Source: Marthasterias glacialis
Lineage: Eukaryota > Echinodermata > Asteroidea > Forcipulatida > Asteriidae
Direction of reading: 5' to 3'
Assembly: GCA_911728455.2 (NCBI GenBank)
Contig: OU452223.1
Span: 248,001-312,000, forward strand
Length of the DNA stretch: 64,000 nucleotides
The position numbers and the translations under genes are program-made. Shown here in pieces: positions 15,391 through 26,431 of this stretch (its first letter is position 1; the number at the start of each line of letters is the position of its first letter). The notes beneath the pieces were generated by a model, which was not told the origin of the DNA, made no database searches, and saw only the letters and a list, made by a program, of their open reading frames with translations.

Positions 15391-15851
15391 GATTTTCAAA
15401 ATATGGGGTTCAATACTGACAAGAAATAGCTCTTTAAACTTACCTGAAATAAAGATGGTGTGTAAGACTAATGGTGTGATGCAAAGCCATCCTAAACATG
15501 ACATTCCAAACTGACTTCAAGGAGGCTCTTGTCCATGAAGGAAACTGCCTTTAATCAGGGAATAATCTGCAAACAAAACACACATCAAAAGACAACATTT
15601 CTGAAAATGATCAAGATGTGAAAATTGTGAATTCTCAACTTGACCACCATTATTGAAACTCAGATTTTTTTAATACTTTAACTTTACTAATAATGGTGGG
15701 AACAACATGAAATTTGGGTATGTTAAAGAGACAGCACATCAGCTCGGGAACAAATTTGAGTGTTGAAAAATCATTAAGGCTGGCAAGTTTCTGAAGGACT
15801 AGACAACATGTAATTTGGCAGGAAATCGGGAAAGTACTGAATATACAGTGC
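15391..15851. other. Anonymous unique sequence
   Basis: No open frame of note, no repeat and no recognisable RNA gene. Ordinary AT-rich intergenic or intronic sequence. Confidence 0.5.
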
Positions 15852-16373
15852 TTAACAAACTGGTGTATGGGAAAAAGAACTACAACTAATATTCTTTATC
15901 CCTTTTTGGTAAGGCCCTTGCAGGGGAGGGTTTTTTCTATGTACCCTTGCCGGGGTTGTTACCTTTCCGTTGGGTGGGTGTGCGTGTATTGACCTAAGAT
16001 TGGGAACAGGTGTTGCCCCGTGCTTGGTCCACGGAGCCGGCTGTGGCTTAGGGTGCCGGGAGGGGGACTGCTGACACGGCAGCGGTTCGCCACCGGCAGA
16101 GACCCCAGGGAACTCGGTCTGTCCCAGAGGAGGGTTGTTTCCTCTGGTTACGCCAGCACCTTTCCCCCCAAACTTCATTATTAAACACACTAAAAAACTC
16201 ATGAAGAACTGCTCGAACAACTCTACGCTAATACTATTCTTCGTCACTTTTTTCTTAAAACTAGCACTTCTCAAAGCAATAAATAGGTAAAATACAACAA
16301 AAGTAAACAAGCTCAATTTGAAAACGTATTCACCCAACTCTGCTGCTGAGAAAAGAGGGCGCAAACATGGCAC
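15852..16373 (-). other. Open frame in a GC-rich island; possible first exon or element 5' end
   Basis: A 173-residue open frame on the minus strand. Its first ~60 residues are ordinary AT-rich sequence. From about residue 66 (near 16180) it becomes Gly-, Pro- and basic-rich (KFGGKGAG..., repeated PxP patterns), matching the island at about 15950-16180. No domain is recognised. It could be the start of a host gene, since an ACAATTCCC promoter-like motif lies just upstream, or the 5' part of a LINE. GTAACAACC near 15965 could act as a splice donor. The composition contrast is real; function is unknown. Confidence 0.25.
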
Positions 16374-16402
16374 GCATGTCGCAGGGAATTGTGGGTAGGA
16401 TG
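16366..16402. promoter_or_regulatory. ZNF143/STAF-like motif near a GC island
   Basis: On the minus strand the sequence reads CTACCCACAATTCCCTGC, followed by GACATGC. This resembles the vertebrate ZNF143 core, which contains ACAATTCCC or CCCANAATGC. It lies at the upstream edge of the minus-strand GC-rich frame and could mark a promoter. The match is by eye and the species may use another factor. Confidence 0.3.
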
Positions 16403-16560
16403 TAGGAGGGCGCTATTGTATATCTCTCAAGCGGTAAATTCCTGTCGGAAAGGGAAATATGCAAATGTAGATTTGGCTCTACATAGTCAGTAGAGAGCAT
16501 AGACCTGTTAATTTTCTTTTCATTATCGTACGATAGGTGCAGCATGCTTATTAGAGCATG

Positions 16561-16822
16561 CCAATAGTACGTAATGTGAATCCATATTCTTCCTTTTAAA
16601 CGTATTCAGCCCAATACGTCCACGGTTCCTCTAAGAGTTAGGGGTTTTACGTGGCCACCGAGCGCTGATAACTCAGCCTTGTGTTGGATGCCGAACAGTT
16701 GTTACACATTTCCAGTGGTAACGTAAATGCATTATTATCATCAGATGACAAAAAGGCAAATTCCATGCCATGACAACCAAGCACACTTGTTGCTAACTAT
16801 TGATAATTTTTATTAGTGTTGC
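16561..16822. other. Anonymous sequence before the 80-bp satellite
   Basis: No gene or repeat seen. A GAGTTAGGGGTTTT word resembles telomere repeats but occurs only once. Confidence 0.4.
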
Positions 16823-18592
16823 AAATGAGACTAGCCGATGTAGGTTGGAGCTGAGCAGGATCATGCACTGAATGACAGAACTATACATTTTATAAGTGCC
16901 GCTAATAAGACAAACTGTTTTAGCTTGGAGCTGAGCAGGATCAGGAACTGAATGAAAAAACCATACATTTCATAATTGCCGCTAATAAGACAAACTGTGG
17001 TAGCTTGGGGGCTGAGCAGCATCATGAACTGCATGAAAGAACCACACATTTTATAAGTGCCGTTAAAAAGACTAACTATGGAAGGTTGGGTCTGAGCAGG
17101 ATCATGATTTGTATGTAAGTGCCATACATTTTATTAGTGCCGCCAATAAGAATAACTATGGTAGGTTGTGGGCTAGTCAGAATCATGAACTTAATGAGAG
17201 AATCATACAGTTTTGAAGTGCCGATAAAAAGACCAACTATGGTAGGTTGGGGGTTGAGCAGAATCATGAACTGAAAGAAAGATCCATACATTTTATAAGT
17301 GCCGCTAATAAGACTTACTGTGGTAGGTTTGGGCTTAGCAGGATCATGAACTGAATGAAACAACCATACATTTCATAAGTGCTGCTAATAAGACTAACCG
17401 TGGTAGGTCTGGGGCTAAGCAGGATCATGAACTGCATGAAAGAACCATGCATTTGATAAGTGGCGCAGTAAGACAAAGTGTGGTAGGTGGAGCTGAGCAG
17501 GATCATGAACTGCATAAACAAACCATACATTTTATAAATGCCGCTAATAAGACTAACTATGGTAGGTTGGGGGCTAGTCAGGATCATGAACTTAATGATA
17601 GAAACATATTTTTGCCACTTAGAAGACTAACTATGATAGTCCGGGCTGATCAGGATCTGGAACTCAATGAAAGAACCATACATTTTATAAGTGCCACTAT
17701 TAAGACTAACTGTGATAAGTTGGGCTGAGCAGGATCATTAACTGCATGAAGCAACCATACATTTTATAAGTGCCGCTAATAAGACTAATAAAACTAACCT
17801 TGGTAGGTTGGGGGCTAAGCAGGATCATTAACTGCATGAAAGAACCATCCATTTTATAAGTGCCGCTAATGACACAAACTGTGGCAGGTTGGGCCTGAGC
17901 AGGATCAAGAAATGCATAAACGAGCCATACGTTTTATAAGTGCCACTATTAAGACTAACTGTGGCAGGTTGGGGCTGAGCAGGATCATCAACTGCATGAA
18001 AGAGCTATACATTTTATAAGTGCCGCTAATAAGACTAACTGTGCTAGGTTGGGGGCTGAGCAGGATCACGAACTGAATGACAGAATCATACCTTTTATGA
18101 GTGCTGCTAAGAAGACTAACCATGGTAGGCTGGGGCTTAGCAGGATCATGAACTGAAAGAAAAATCCATACATTTTATAAGTGCTGCTAATAATACTTAC
18201 TGTGGTAGGTTGGGGCTTAGCAGGATCATGAACTGCATAAACATACAATACATTTTATAAGTGCCACTATTAAAAATAACTGTGGCAGGTTTGGGCTCAG
18301 CAGGATCATGAACTGCATGAAAGAGTCATACATTTTATAAGTGCCGCAAATAAGACTAACTATGGTAGGTTGGGGGCTAGTCAGGATCATGAACTGAATG
18401 ATAGAATCACACATTTGCCACTAAGAAGACTAACTATGATAGTCGGGGCTAAGCAGGATCTTGAACTCAATGAAAGAACCAGACATTTTATAAGTGCCGC
18501 TAATAAGACTAACTGCATTAAGTTGGGCTGAGCAGGATCATTAACTGCATGAAGCATCCATACATTTTACAGTTTTATAACTGCCGCTGTGC
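16823..18592 (+). repeat. ~80-bp satellite, array 1
   Basis: About 22 head-to-tail copies of an 80-81-bp unit. Landmarks in order are GCCGCTAATAAGACTAACTG, TGGTAGGTTGGGG, CTGAGCAGGATCATGAACTG, and CATGAAAGAACCATACATTT. Units diverge by 10-20% by eye. Where the period is 81 (27 codons) both strands stay open, giving repeated 60-100-residue frames with no start or codon signal of their own. The later arrays are the same satellite in the same orientation. Confidence 0.95.
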
Positions 18593-20450
18593 CACTACAT
18601 GGGAATTTTTTCAGAAAGTGGTATACCAACTTGGAGAGGGGAAGGGTAAAGCTGAAACTGAAACTTCAGGGTGCGTAGATCCCTTAGGGCTTTCCTCAAC
18701 AGTAAACAATAGGCTCTGGCAGTATTGATTTAAAACCAACCTTTAAACAAAATTAAGATGTGGAGCAAAATCATTTTAGAATATGCCAATGTGACAAATT
18801 TGTTTGGACACATTTCTATTTAATCTTACAATTATTAAACCTTAACCTTATTGACACTATTACTGTAGCTTATTATGAGAAAAATGGGCCAAGCCTAAAG
18901 CATTAATTTACCTTACATGTATGATGTACTTCTGTTTTGTTCAAGTATTTTTTCGGTTATAATTTAGAATCCACACGTCGTCATTCAGTAGAATTAGTTG
19001 AGGTAAGAGTTTGAGGTAATTTGAGCTGTGAGTGCTCAACAAATTTTCATCTAGGTACAGCTTTGGTTAACAAATGAATTAATACTGTACATAAAGCATG
19101 GTTATCAGTCATACTGAGAACTTACACTTAAAAAATAACATAAAAACAAACTTAAAATGTTTTCCTTTTATAGAAGAGAAAACACATTTTGTGTATTTTA
19201 TTATCATCCTTTGTTTTGTGGGAATATTTTACATTGACAAAACCTTCATTCTATGCGAGAAAAGAAATTACAGGATGTTTTCGGATATTCTTTTAGAAAA
19301 GAAACACACCCTGAATCATTGTTGTTACTACCAAGGCTGTATTTGAACTTAAAAAGTTAAAATGAATTTACTGTAACAATTAAGTTTTTTAAATAATCAA
19401 GTCAGACTTTTTCTCCTAAAAAATCATATTAATTCAACCCTGATGTGTTTTGTACACATAATGTAAAATGTGTTTTGCAGAAAAAAGTTAACATTAGATC
19501 ATAGATAATTTGAAAGTTTATAAATTATGATGATTTTGCATTTGCTACAGCCCTCGTGAAGGTAAACTGCATCATTGGTTTGGGGATAAAGGTATTCTTT
19601 CTAGTCATCTTGTATTCTCAAACTACATCATAAAACTAATCTGTGACAATTTAAGCAAAATCAGTATTCACTTTTTTGAAAGATCATTGAACAACGGTTT
19701 CTTTTTTGTCGGTTAGATTATAGGGTTATCGTTTAGTGAGACAAAAACTATTTGTTTTACTCATTTTTTCAAAAACTATAGCACTTCTGACTGATATATT
19801 TCATGGAATGTTTTTGTACCATGTATGGTTATCTTCTTTATTCTATGTGAGTTATGTGTAAATATGTAAACGTTTAAATATAAGTTGGTTGTTTCTTCAT
19901 ACATACCAGTACTGCAGATCATTTACTACCACCCTCAGCTGAAGGTTTTCTGAATGAAATGTATTTTGAAACAAATTTTATACCTGTGCAATTGCTTTTG
20001 ACCAGAGCCAAATTAAATAAAAGCATTTCATCATGTGTAGATCAGTAATTGTTACTTGTTTTCTTCTTTTGACAGTTTTCTTTGAACTCTACTGGGTTGC
20101 AAATTTAAAGTTTGCAAGTCCAGGCTGCTATATAAAAGGTACCCATGTGTTCCTTAAAGACAGAAGCTACTATTTATGGCAATTGGGATTCCAAAAATGT
20201 GCAGGTGGAAATAGAGTGTGGTGAAGTTTGCAGTGAAAACATGTTAAACTGACTTACTGTTAGGTTGCCATAGGTAAGACTTCTTAGTACATGGAAGGCA
20301 TGCTTATCTCTTCTGACCATATTCTGACTCAAAGTGACCCAGAAAGCTGGGTAAAACACATTAACTCGGAAGCTGGGTCATAATTCAGCTTACCTATCTT
20401 CCAGTCATTGTTGTATGTTGACGCTGGAGCCGGGTTAGTTAAAACGAACT
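18593..20450. other. Anonymous insertion within the satellite
   Basis: AT-rich unique sequence separating satellite arrays 1 and 2. The longest open frames (about 60-80 residues, e.g. 19098-19346 and 20033-20224 on the plus strand) lack recognisable motifs and are not called. No TIRs or target duplications were found, so the nature of the insertion is unknown. Confidence 0.5.
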
Positions 20451-20558
20451 TGTTCTGGCTTTCCGGGACATTTTGACCCGGAACTTGGTCATGTACAGGA
20501 ATCCGGGTCAGTTGAAAAGACCCGGCTTCCGGGTTACAATTGTTTAACCTTGCTTTCC

Positions 20559-20573
20559 GGGTCACTTTGACCC
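20559..20573. promoter_or_regulatory. Inverted GGGTCA with 3-bp spacer
   Basis: GGGTCA-CTT-TGACCC is a perfect inverted repeat with a 3-bp spacer, the geometry of steroid-type nuclear-receptor sites (AGGTCA-nnn-TGACCT). It is one of several similar sites in this block. Binding is not shown. Confidence 0.3.
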
Positions 20574-20719
20574 AGACTTGGTCATGTCCTATTGGACCCT
20601 TCTTCCGGGTCAATGCTTTATGTTGACCCGGAGTCCAGGTCAAAATTTTATGTTGACCCGGAATCCGGGTCAGTTGAAATGACCCGGTTTCCGGGTCAAA
20701 ATATTTGACCCGGCTTTCC

Positions 20720-20734
20720 GGGTCAATTTGACCC
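20720..20734. promoter_or_regulatory. Inverted GGGTCA with 3-bp spacer
   Basis: GGGTCA-ATT-TGACCC, the second perfect IR3 copy. Nearby are a 7-bp-spaced pair and a 4-bp-spaced pair, so the spacing is not uniform across the block. Confidence 0.3.
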
Positions 20735-20816
20735 GGCACTTGGTCAGGTCCTATTGGACCCAGATTCCGGGTCAAATTTGACCCGTTCCGAGTCAAATTT
20801 GACCCGGGAGTTTTTA

Positions 20817-23635
20817 GAGTGTAATAAGACTAACTATGGTAGGTTGGGGGCTGAGCAGGATCACGAACTGAATGACAAAACCATACATTTTATTAGCGCA
20901 CCTAGTAATACTAAACTTGGTAGGTTGGGGCTGATCAGGACTATGAACCGAATGACAGAACTATACATTTAATGAGTGCCTCTAATAAGACTTACTGTGG
21001 TAGGTTGGGGCTTAACAGGATTATGAACTGAATGAAAGAACCATACATTTGATAAGTTCTGCTAATAAGAATAACCGTGGTAGGTTGGGGGCTGAGCAGG
21101 ATCACGAACTGCATGAAAGAACCAAACATTTTATAATTGCCGCTAATAAGACTAACTATGGTAGGTCTTGGGCTGAGCAGGATCATGAACTACATGAAAA
21201 ATCCATACATTTGATAAGTGCCCCTAGTAAGACTAACTGTGGTAGGTTGGAGCTAAGCAGGATCATGAACTGCATAAACGAACCATACATTTTACAATTG
21301 CCGCTAATAAGACTAACTGTGGTAGGTTGGGGCTCACCAGGATCATGAACTGCATGAAAGAGCTATACATTTTATAAGTGCCGCTAATAAGAATAACTAT
21401 GGTAGGTCCGGGATTAGTCAGGATCCTGAACTTAATGACAGAATCATACATATTATAAGTGCCCCTAATATGACAAACTGTGGTAGAGTGGGGCTGAGCA
21501 GGATCATAAACTGCATGAAAATGCCATACAATTTATAAGTGCTGCAAATAAGACTAACCGTGGTAGGTTGGGGGCTAGTCAGGATCATGAACTGACTGAA
21601 GCACCATAAATTTTATAAGTACCACTAAGAAGACTAACTATGATAGTCGAGGCTGAGCAGGTTCATGAACTGAATGAAAGAATAATACATTTTATAAGTG
21701 CCGCTTAGACTACTAACTATGGTGGGTTGGGGCTTAGCAGGATCATGAATTGAATGACAGAACCATATAATTTATAAGCGATGATAAAAAGACAAACTAT
21801 GGTGGGTTGGGTGAAAAAACCAAATATTTTATAATTGCCGCAAATAAGACTAACTGTGGTAGGTTGGGAGCTAAGCTGGATCATGAAGTGAATGACAGAA
21901 CCATACATTTTATAAATGTTGCTAATAAGACAAACTGTGGTAGTTTGGGGGCTAAGCAGGATCATAAACTGCATGAAAATGCCATACAATTTATAAGTGC
22001 TGCAAATAAGACTAACCGTGGTAGGTTGGGGGCTAGTCAGGATCATGAACTGACTGAAGCACCATAAATTTTATAAGTACCACTAAGAAGACTAACTATG
22101 ATAGTTGGGGCTGAGCAGGTTCATGAACTGAATGAAAGAATAATACATATTTTTATAAGTGCCGCTTAGACTACTAACTATGGTGGGTTGGGGCTTAGCA
22201 GGATCATGAATTGAATGACAGAACCATATAATTTATAAGCGATGATAAAAAGACAAACTATGGTGGGTTGGGTGAAAAAACCAAATATTTTATAATTTGC
22301 CGCTAATAAGACTAACTGTGGTAGGTTGGGAGCTAAGCTGGATCATGAAGTGAATGACAGAACCATACATTTTATAAATGTTGCTAATAAGACAAACTGT
22401 GGTAGGTTGGGGGCTAAGCAGGATCATGAACTGCATGAAAGAGCCATACATTTGATCAGTGCCGCTAATAAGGCTAACTGTGGTAGGTTGGGGGCTAGTC
22501 GGGATCATGAACTGAATGAAAGAACCATACATTTTATAAGAGCCACTAAGAAGACTAACTATGGTAGTCGGTGCTGAGCAAGATCATGAACTTAATGAAA
22601 GAATCATACATGTTATAAGTGCCGCTAACAAGACTAACTGTGATAGGTTGGAGCTGAGCAGGATCATGAACTGAATGAAAGAGCCATACATTTTGTAAGT
22701 GCCGCTAATGAGACTAACTATGGTAGGTTGAGGGCTAGTCAGGATCATGAACTTAATGACAGAATCATACATCTTTTGAGTGCTACTAAGAAGACTAACT
22801 ATGATAGTCGGGGCTGAGCAGAATCATGAACTCAATGAATGAACCATACATTTGATAAGTGCCGGTAATAAGACAAACTGTGGTAGGTTGAGGCTGAGCA
22901 GGATCATGAACTGCATGAAAGAACCATACATTTTATAAGTGGCGCTAATATGACATACTGTGTAGGTTGAGGCTGAGCAGGATCATGAACTGCATGAAAG
23001 AACCATACATTTGATAATTGCCACTAATAAGACAAACTGTGGTAGGTTGGGGGTAAGCAGGATCATGAACTTAATGACAGAATCATACATATTATAAGTG
23101 CCCCTAATATGACAAACTGTGGTAGAGTGGGGCTGAGCAGGATCATGAACTGCATGAAAGAACCATACATTTGATAATTGCCACTAATAAGACAAACTGT
23201 GGTAGGTTGGGGGTAAGCAGGATCATGAACTGAATGAAAAAACCATACATATTATAAGTGCCACTAAGAAGACTAACTATGATAGGTTGGGGCTGAGCAG
23301 GATCATGAACTGCATGAAAGAGCCATACACTTTATAAGTGCCGCTAATAAGACTAACTATGGTAGGTTGGGGCTGAGCAGCATCATGAACTGCATGAATG
23401 AGCCATACATTTTATAAGTGCCACTACTAAGACTAACTGTGATAGGTTGGGGCTGAGCAGGATCATTAGCTGCATGAAAGAGCCATACATTTTATAAGTG
23501 CCGCTAATTAGGCTAACTCTGGTAGGTTGGGGGCTAGTCAGGATCATGAACTGAATGAAAGAACCATACATTTTATAAGTGCCACTAAGAAAACTAACTG
23601 TGATAGGTTGGGGCTGAGCAGGATCATGAACTGAA
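20817..23635 (+). repeat. ~80-bp satellite, array 2
   Basis: About 35 units of the same satellite as array 1, same orientation. It includes truncated units (e.g. near 21805, GGTTGGGTGAAAAAACC) and units starting with variant words such as GTACCACTAAGAAG. Both strands remain open over parts of it because many units are 81 bp. It is interrupted on the right by a LINE. Confidence 0.95.
21501..22420 (+). repeat. 458-bp higher-order duplication within the satellite
   Basis: A block of about 5.7 satellite units starting GGATCATAAACTGCATGAAA at 21501 is repeated from 21959. The same idiosyncratic units follow in order: ACTGACTGAAGCACC, GAATAATACAT, AAGCGATGATAAAAAG and the short GGGTGAAAAAACC unit. 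The shared private variants show a recent block duplication. Confidence 0.85.
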
Positions 23636-24838
23636 TTATTTCAATTCAAAGAACATTTATTTATTAATAAGAAAGTATAATAGGAGGAGGTAAATCCCAA
23701 ACAAGCAAAACAATGCTTGTCTGCAGATATGCCTTTGACAGAAAAACAAATGCACATGTAAGTAAACAATTACAAAACATCGAATCATAATTATCATTTT
23801 CACAATATACAGAAAAAACAAGCATGAATAACATGGTTTGTATTACATTGTTCGTACACAGAAAGCTATACAGGGGGATTATTGAGCAAGTGGGCTTTTA
23901 GTTTGTGTTTGTAGATAGCAGGTGTAGGGGCAGTTTTTATACTATTAGGCAGTTTATTTCAATTTGAGGGTCCAGAGAAACAGATGTTATGATGGAAGGC
24001 TGTCGTTCTGTGTTTGGGAAGATGAAAATTAGAAGATGATCTGGTATTACGACGATGAATATTACAGTTATGTTCAAAGTAGTTGTTGAATGAGTGAGGA
24101 AGTAGTCCTTTCATGTGTTTATACATGAAGATACACTGTTGGTATTTATTTATACATTTTAAGTTGAGTAATTTAAGTTTACAAAATAAAGGACTTGCAT
24201 GGGCCCTAAATGGGGAATGTGAAAAAATACGAACAACTTTCTTTTGGAGAACATTCAGCTTATTAAGATTGGTGCTAAATGTATTTCCCCATACAACATT
24301 GCAATATTGGAGATATGGTAGTATGAGAGTGCAATAAAGTGTACGCAAAACATTGTTAGGAAGGAGAAATTTCAATCGACTGATGGCACCAATACTTTTT
24401 ACTACCTTGTTTTCTATTTCACTTATATGATATTTCCATGATAATTTTTCATCTAAATAAACACCCACAATTTTGGTTTTAATTCCCTGCTAAATAGGTG
24501 TGTTATTGAGATTGATGAGTAGTTTTGGCTGAATGAATTGTGTCCTTTGGTAAAGATAATATAATTACATTTTTTAGTATTTAGGGAGAGCCTATTTGCT
24601 TTAAACCACTCACAGACATTAGTTAGTTCCCTATTGACATTATCAATCAACACGGGAAGGTCCGTATTGCAACAAAATATATTTGTGTCATCAGCGTACT
24701 TGATAAAAAAAAGCAAATCAGATGTTTGACAAATGTTATTTATATAAATGATAAAGAGCACAGGTCTTAAGAGAGATCCTTGAGGAACCCCACATGTTAT
24801 TCCTAGAGGTGATAACAAAGAAAATTGTTATTTAGTAC
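23636..24838 (-). pseudogene. 5'-truncated non-LTR retrotransposon (reverse transcriptase part)
   Basis: Two overlapping minus-strand frames give the C-terminal half of a LINE reverse transcriptase. 24453-24818 has GVPQGSLLRPVLF, the catalytic YADD box, and LSLNTKKCNYIIF. 23959-24468 has GVYLDEKLSWKYHI and the downstream thumb-like segment ending near SGPSN. The frame changes at about 24460. A stop where Trp would be expected follows SGPSN, after which the frame continues (KLPNSIKT...KLKAHLLNN) to near 23880. The N-terminal half and any ORF1 are missing. It is inserted in the 80-bp satellite. The style fits the CR1/Jockey group; the exact clade is uncertain. Confidence 0.85.
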
Positions 24839-25091
24839 ACTGAGAGAAAATCAGGACCATGAACTGAATGACAGAACTATACACTTTATTAGTGCCGCTA
24901 ATAAGACTAACTACGGTAAGTTGGGGTTGAGCAGAATCATAAACTGATTGAAAGAACCATCAATTTTATAAGTGCAGCTAATAAGACTAACTGTGGTACG
25001 TTGGGGATAAGCAGGGTCATGAACTGCAAGAAAAAGCCATACATTTTATAAGTGCCAATAAAAAGACCATCTATGGTAGGTTGGGGGCTTA
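24839..25091 (+). repeat. ~80-bp satellite, array 3a
   Basis: Three units between the LINE and the next insertion. The last unit is cut after GGTTGGGGGCTTA by the TIR element; the unit resumes with TTAGCAGGATCATG at 26432. Confidence 0.9.
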
Positions 25092-26431
25092 GGCCAAAAA
25101 AATAAAATGTTCTGTTTCCGGTTACCCGACCGACCCTAATTTTACCCGACCGACCCTAAACTTTTTATTCGACTTTTTCCTTTTTCGGCGGCTTAAAATA
25201 ATGAATTAATTAAAATGAAAATAAATAAATAAATAAATCAAATCACAAATAAATACATAAAATAGAGATCGACCTCGTCACTATGAAATGAACATGAAAA
25301 TAAAGTGGTCGTAGTTCGTGCGTCGACACGGTGGTCGATAAAACATCAACCCAAGCCGTAAAACGAATCTAGCTCCCCGTCCGTAGCGTTTACTGTGCAT
25401 GCTGCGACCGACAGTGACACATTAGTCGTTACGATGATTCCCTCTCATTCACTCTGCGTGTGGCAAATTTTTCTTTGCCAAATAACATTATTATAATCAC
25501 ATTCAGTCTTTTTTGCACCCTGCACTGAATTCTATGACATCTTCAAGCAACAACGTGAACAAATAAAAGATAGAAAACATACCAGAAACATCGCAATGAT
25601 TTATTACTTATTAAAAATAGCCATCAGAAAGAAAAATAAATTGAAAAGCACACCGAAAGCTAGGTGCCCAGGGGCCGGTTACTTGCTTGATGTCTTTCAG
25701 TTTTACAATGACGTCAGCACTTGAACGCCTGAAAGATTTGGACGTGCAGTTGATGATCATTGCTCACTGCGGAGCGAACTGCACGTCCAAACAAATCCAG
25801 CGCGCACTGTTGTTGCACGTGCTTCGTGTGTGGAGCACACGTCACGTGTTATCTCCGCAGCATCGTTTTCAAAATAGTCGGTCTCCGCTCGTTGTTCAAA
25901 CGAGACAAGTTCGTGTAGCGGCAGACAAGGCTGCTGTCTATGTGGAATCGTCCACGTTCTGCCGAAGGTTTTTAAAGAATTTTTAGAGCGATTTTCTGTG
26001 TCTATTTTGTGTTTATTGTGAACAAAATTCAAATGACAAGGATCTATTTTTGAGTTATATAAACAATATGGAATGCATTTCGTTCGGGCATTGTCGCTGA
26101 ATATCACTCGATGAAATCTGGCTTTTCCATTTTACTCAGCTTGTATCGCTTCGCCTCGTGCTGAAATGGAATAATCTAGATTTTGCATTGCGTTTTTCCC
26201 CAAACTTACTCTTTTACTTAATGGCGGCCTGAACAGGAATTGCACGGTACGTTTACTTTAGTATAGGGGGTTAAATAAATAAATAAGGCATTAACCTATT
26301 GTACTGTACTGTATTTTAAATCAATATTACCGAAAAAAAAAAAAACCTGTAAAACAATAAAAATTCCCGACCTACCGACCCTATTTTGAAATGGCATGTA
26401 ATCGGAAACAGAACATTTTTTTTTTTTGGCC
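25092..26431. mobile_element. 1340-bp PIF/Harbinger-like non-autonomous TIR element
   Basis: The ends are inverted repeats starting GGCCAAAAAAA and continuing through ATGTTCTGTTTCCG, about 30 bp each, with internal copies of ACCCGACCGACCCTA next to both. The element splits a satellite unit with a TTA duplicated on each side (25089-25091 and 26432-26434). A 3-bp TTA target duplication with GG-starting TIRs is the hallmark of PIF/Harbinger elements. No transposase is seen; the 99-residue frame at 25687-25986 is unrecognised, so the element depends on others. The target duplication is clear because the satellite gives the empty site. Confidence 0.8.
25737..25791. other. Perfect 15-bp hairpin inside the Harbinger-like element
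   Basis: TTTGGACGTGCAGTT at 25737-25751 is perfectly complementary to AACTGCACGTCCAAA at 25777-25791, with a 25-nt loop. It sits near the middle of the element and could form a stable stem in RNA or single-stranded DNA. Confidence 0.7.

Larger units (their letters stand above)
20450..20816. repeat. GGGTCA/TGACCC inverted-repeat cluster
   Basis: A block of short modules built from TGACCCGG and its complement CCGGGTCA, spaced every 10-25 bp, with phrases like GAATCCGGGTCAGTTG. The modules occur in both orientations, so the DNA is rich in small palindromes. It ends where satellite array 2 begins. A 155-residue minus frame across it is repetitive and not called as a gene. Confidence 0.8.

Noticed and set aside
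16640-16656. Telomere-like TTAGGG word
   Set aside because: A single occurrence, not an array.
17076-17587. Hydrophobic repeated peptides on the minus strand that look like membrane proteins
   Set aside because: They follow the 81-bp satellite period and are interrupted whenever a unit is 80 bp; no start or codon signal.
16823-18592. CRISPR-like array of ~80-bp repeats
   Set aside because: Units are head-to-tail with no unique spacers, the whole unit repeats, and the genome is eukaryotic. It is a satellite.
20329-20796. 155-residue minus frame with repeated DPE/GQ phrases
   Set aside because: Produced by the GGGTCA/TGACCC modules; no independent evidence of coding.
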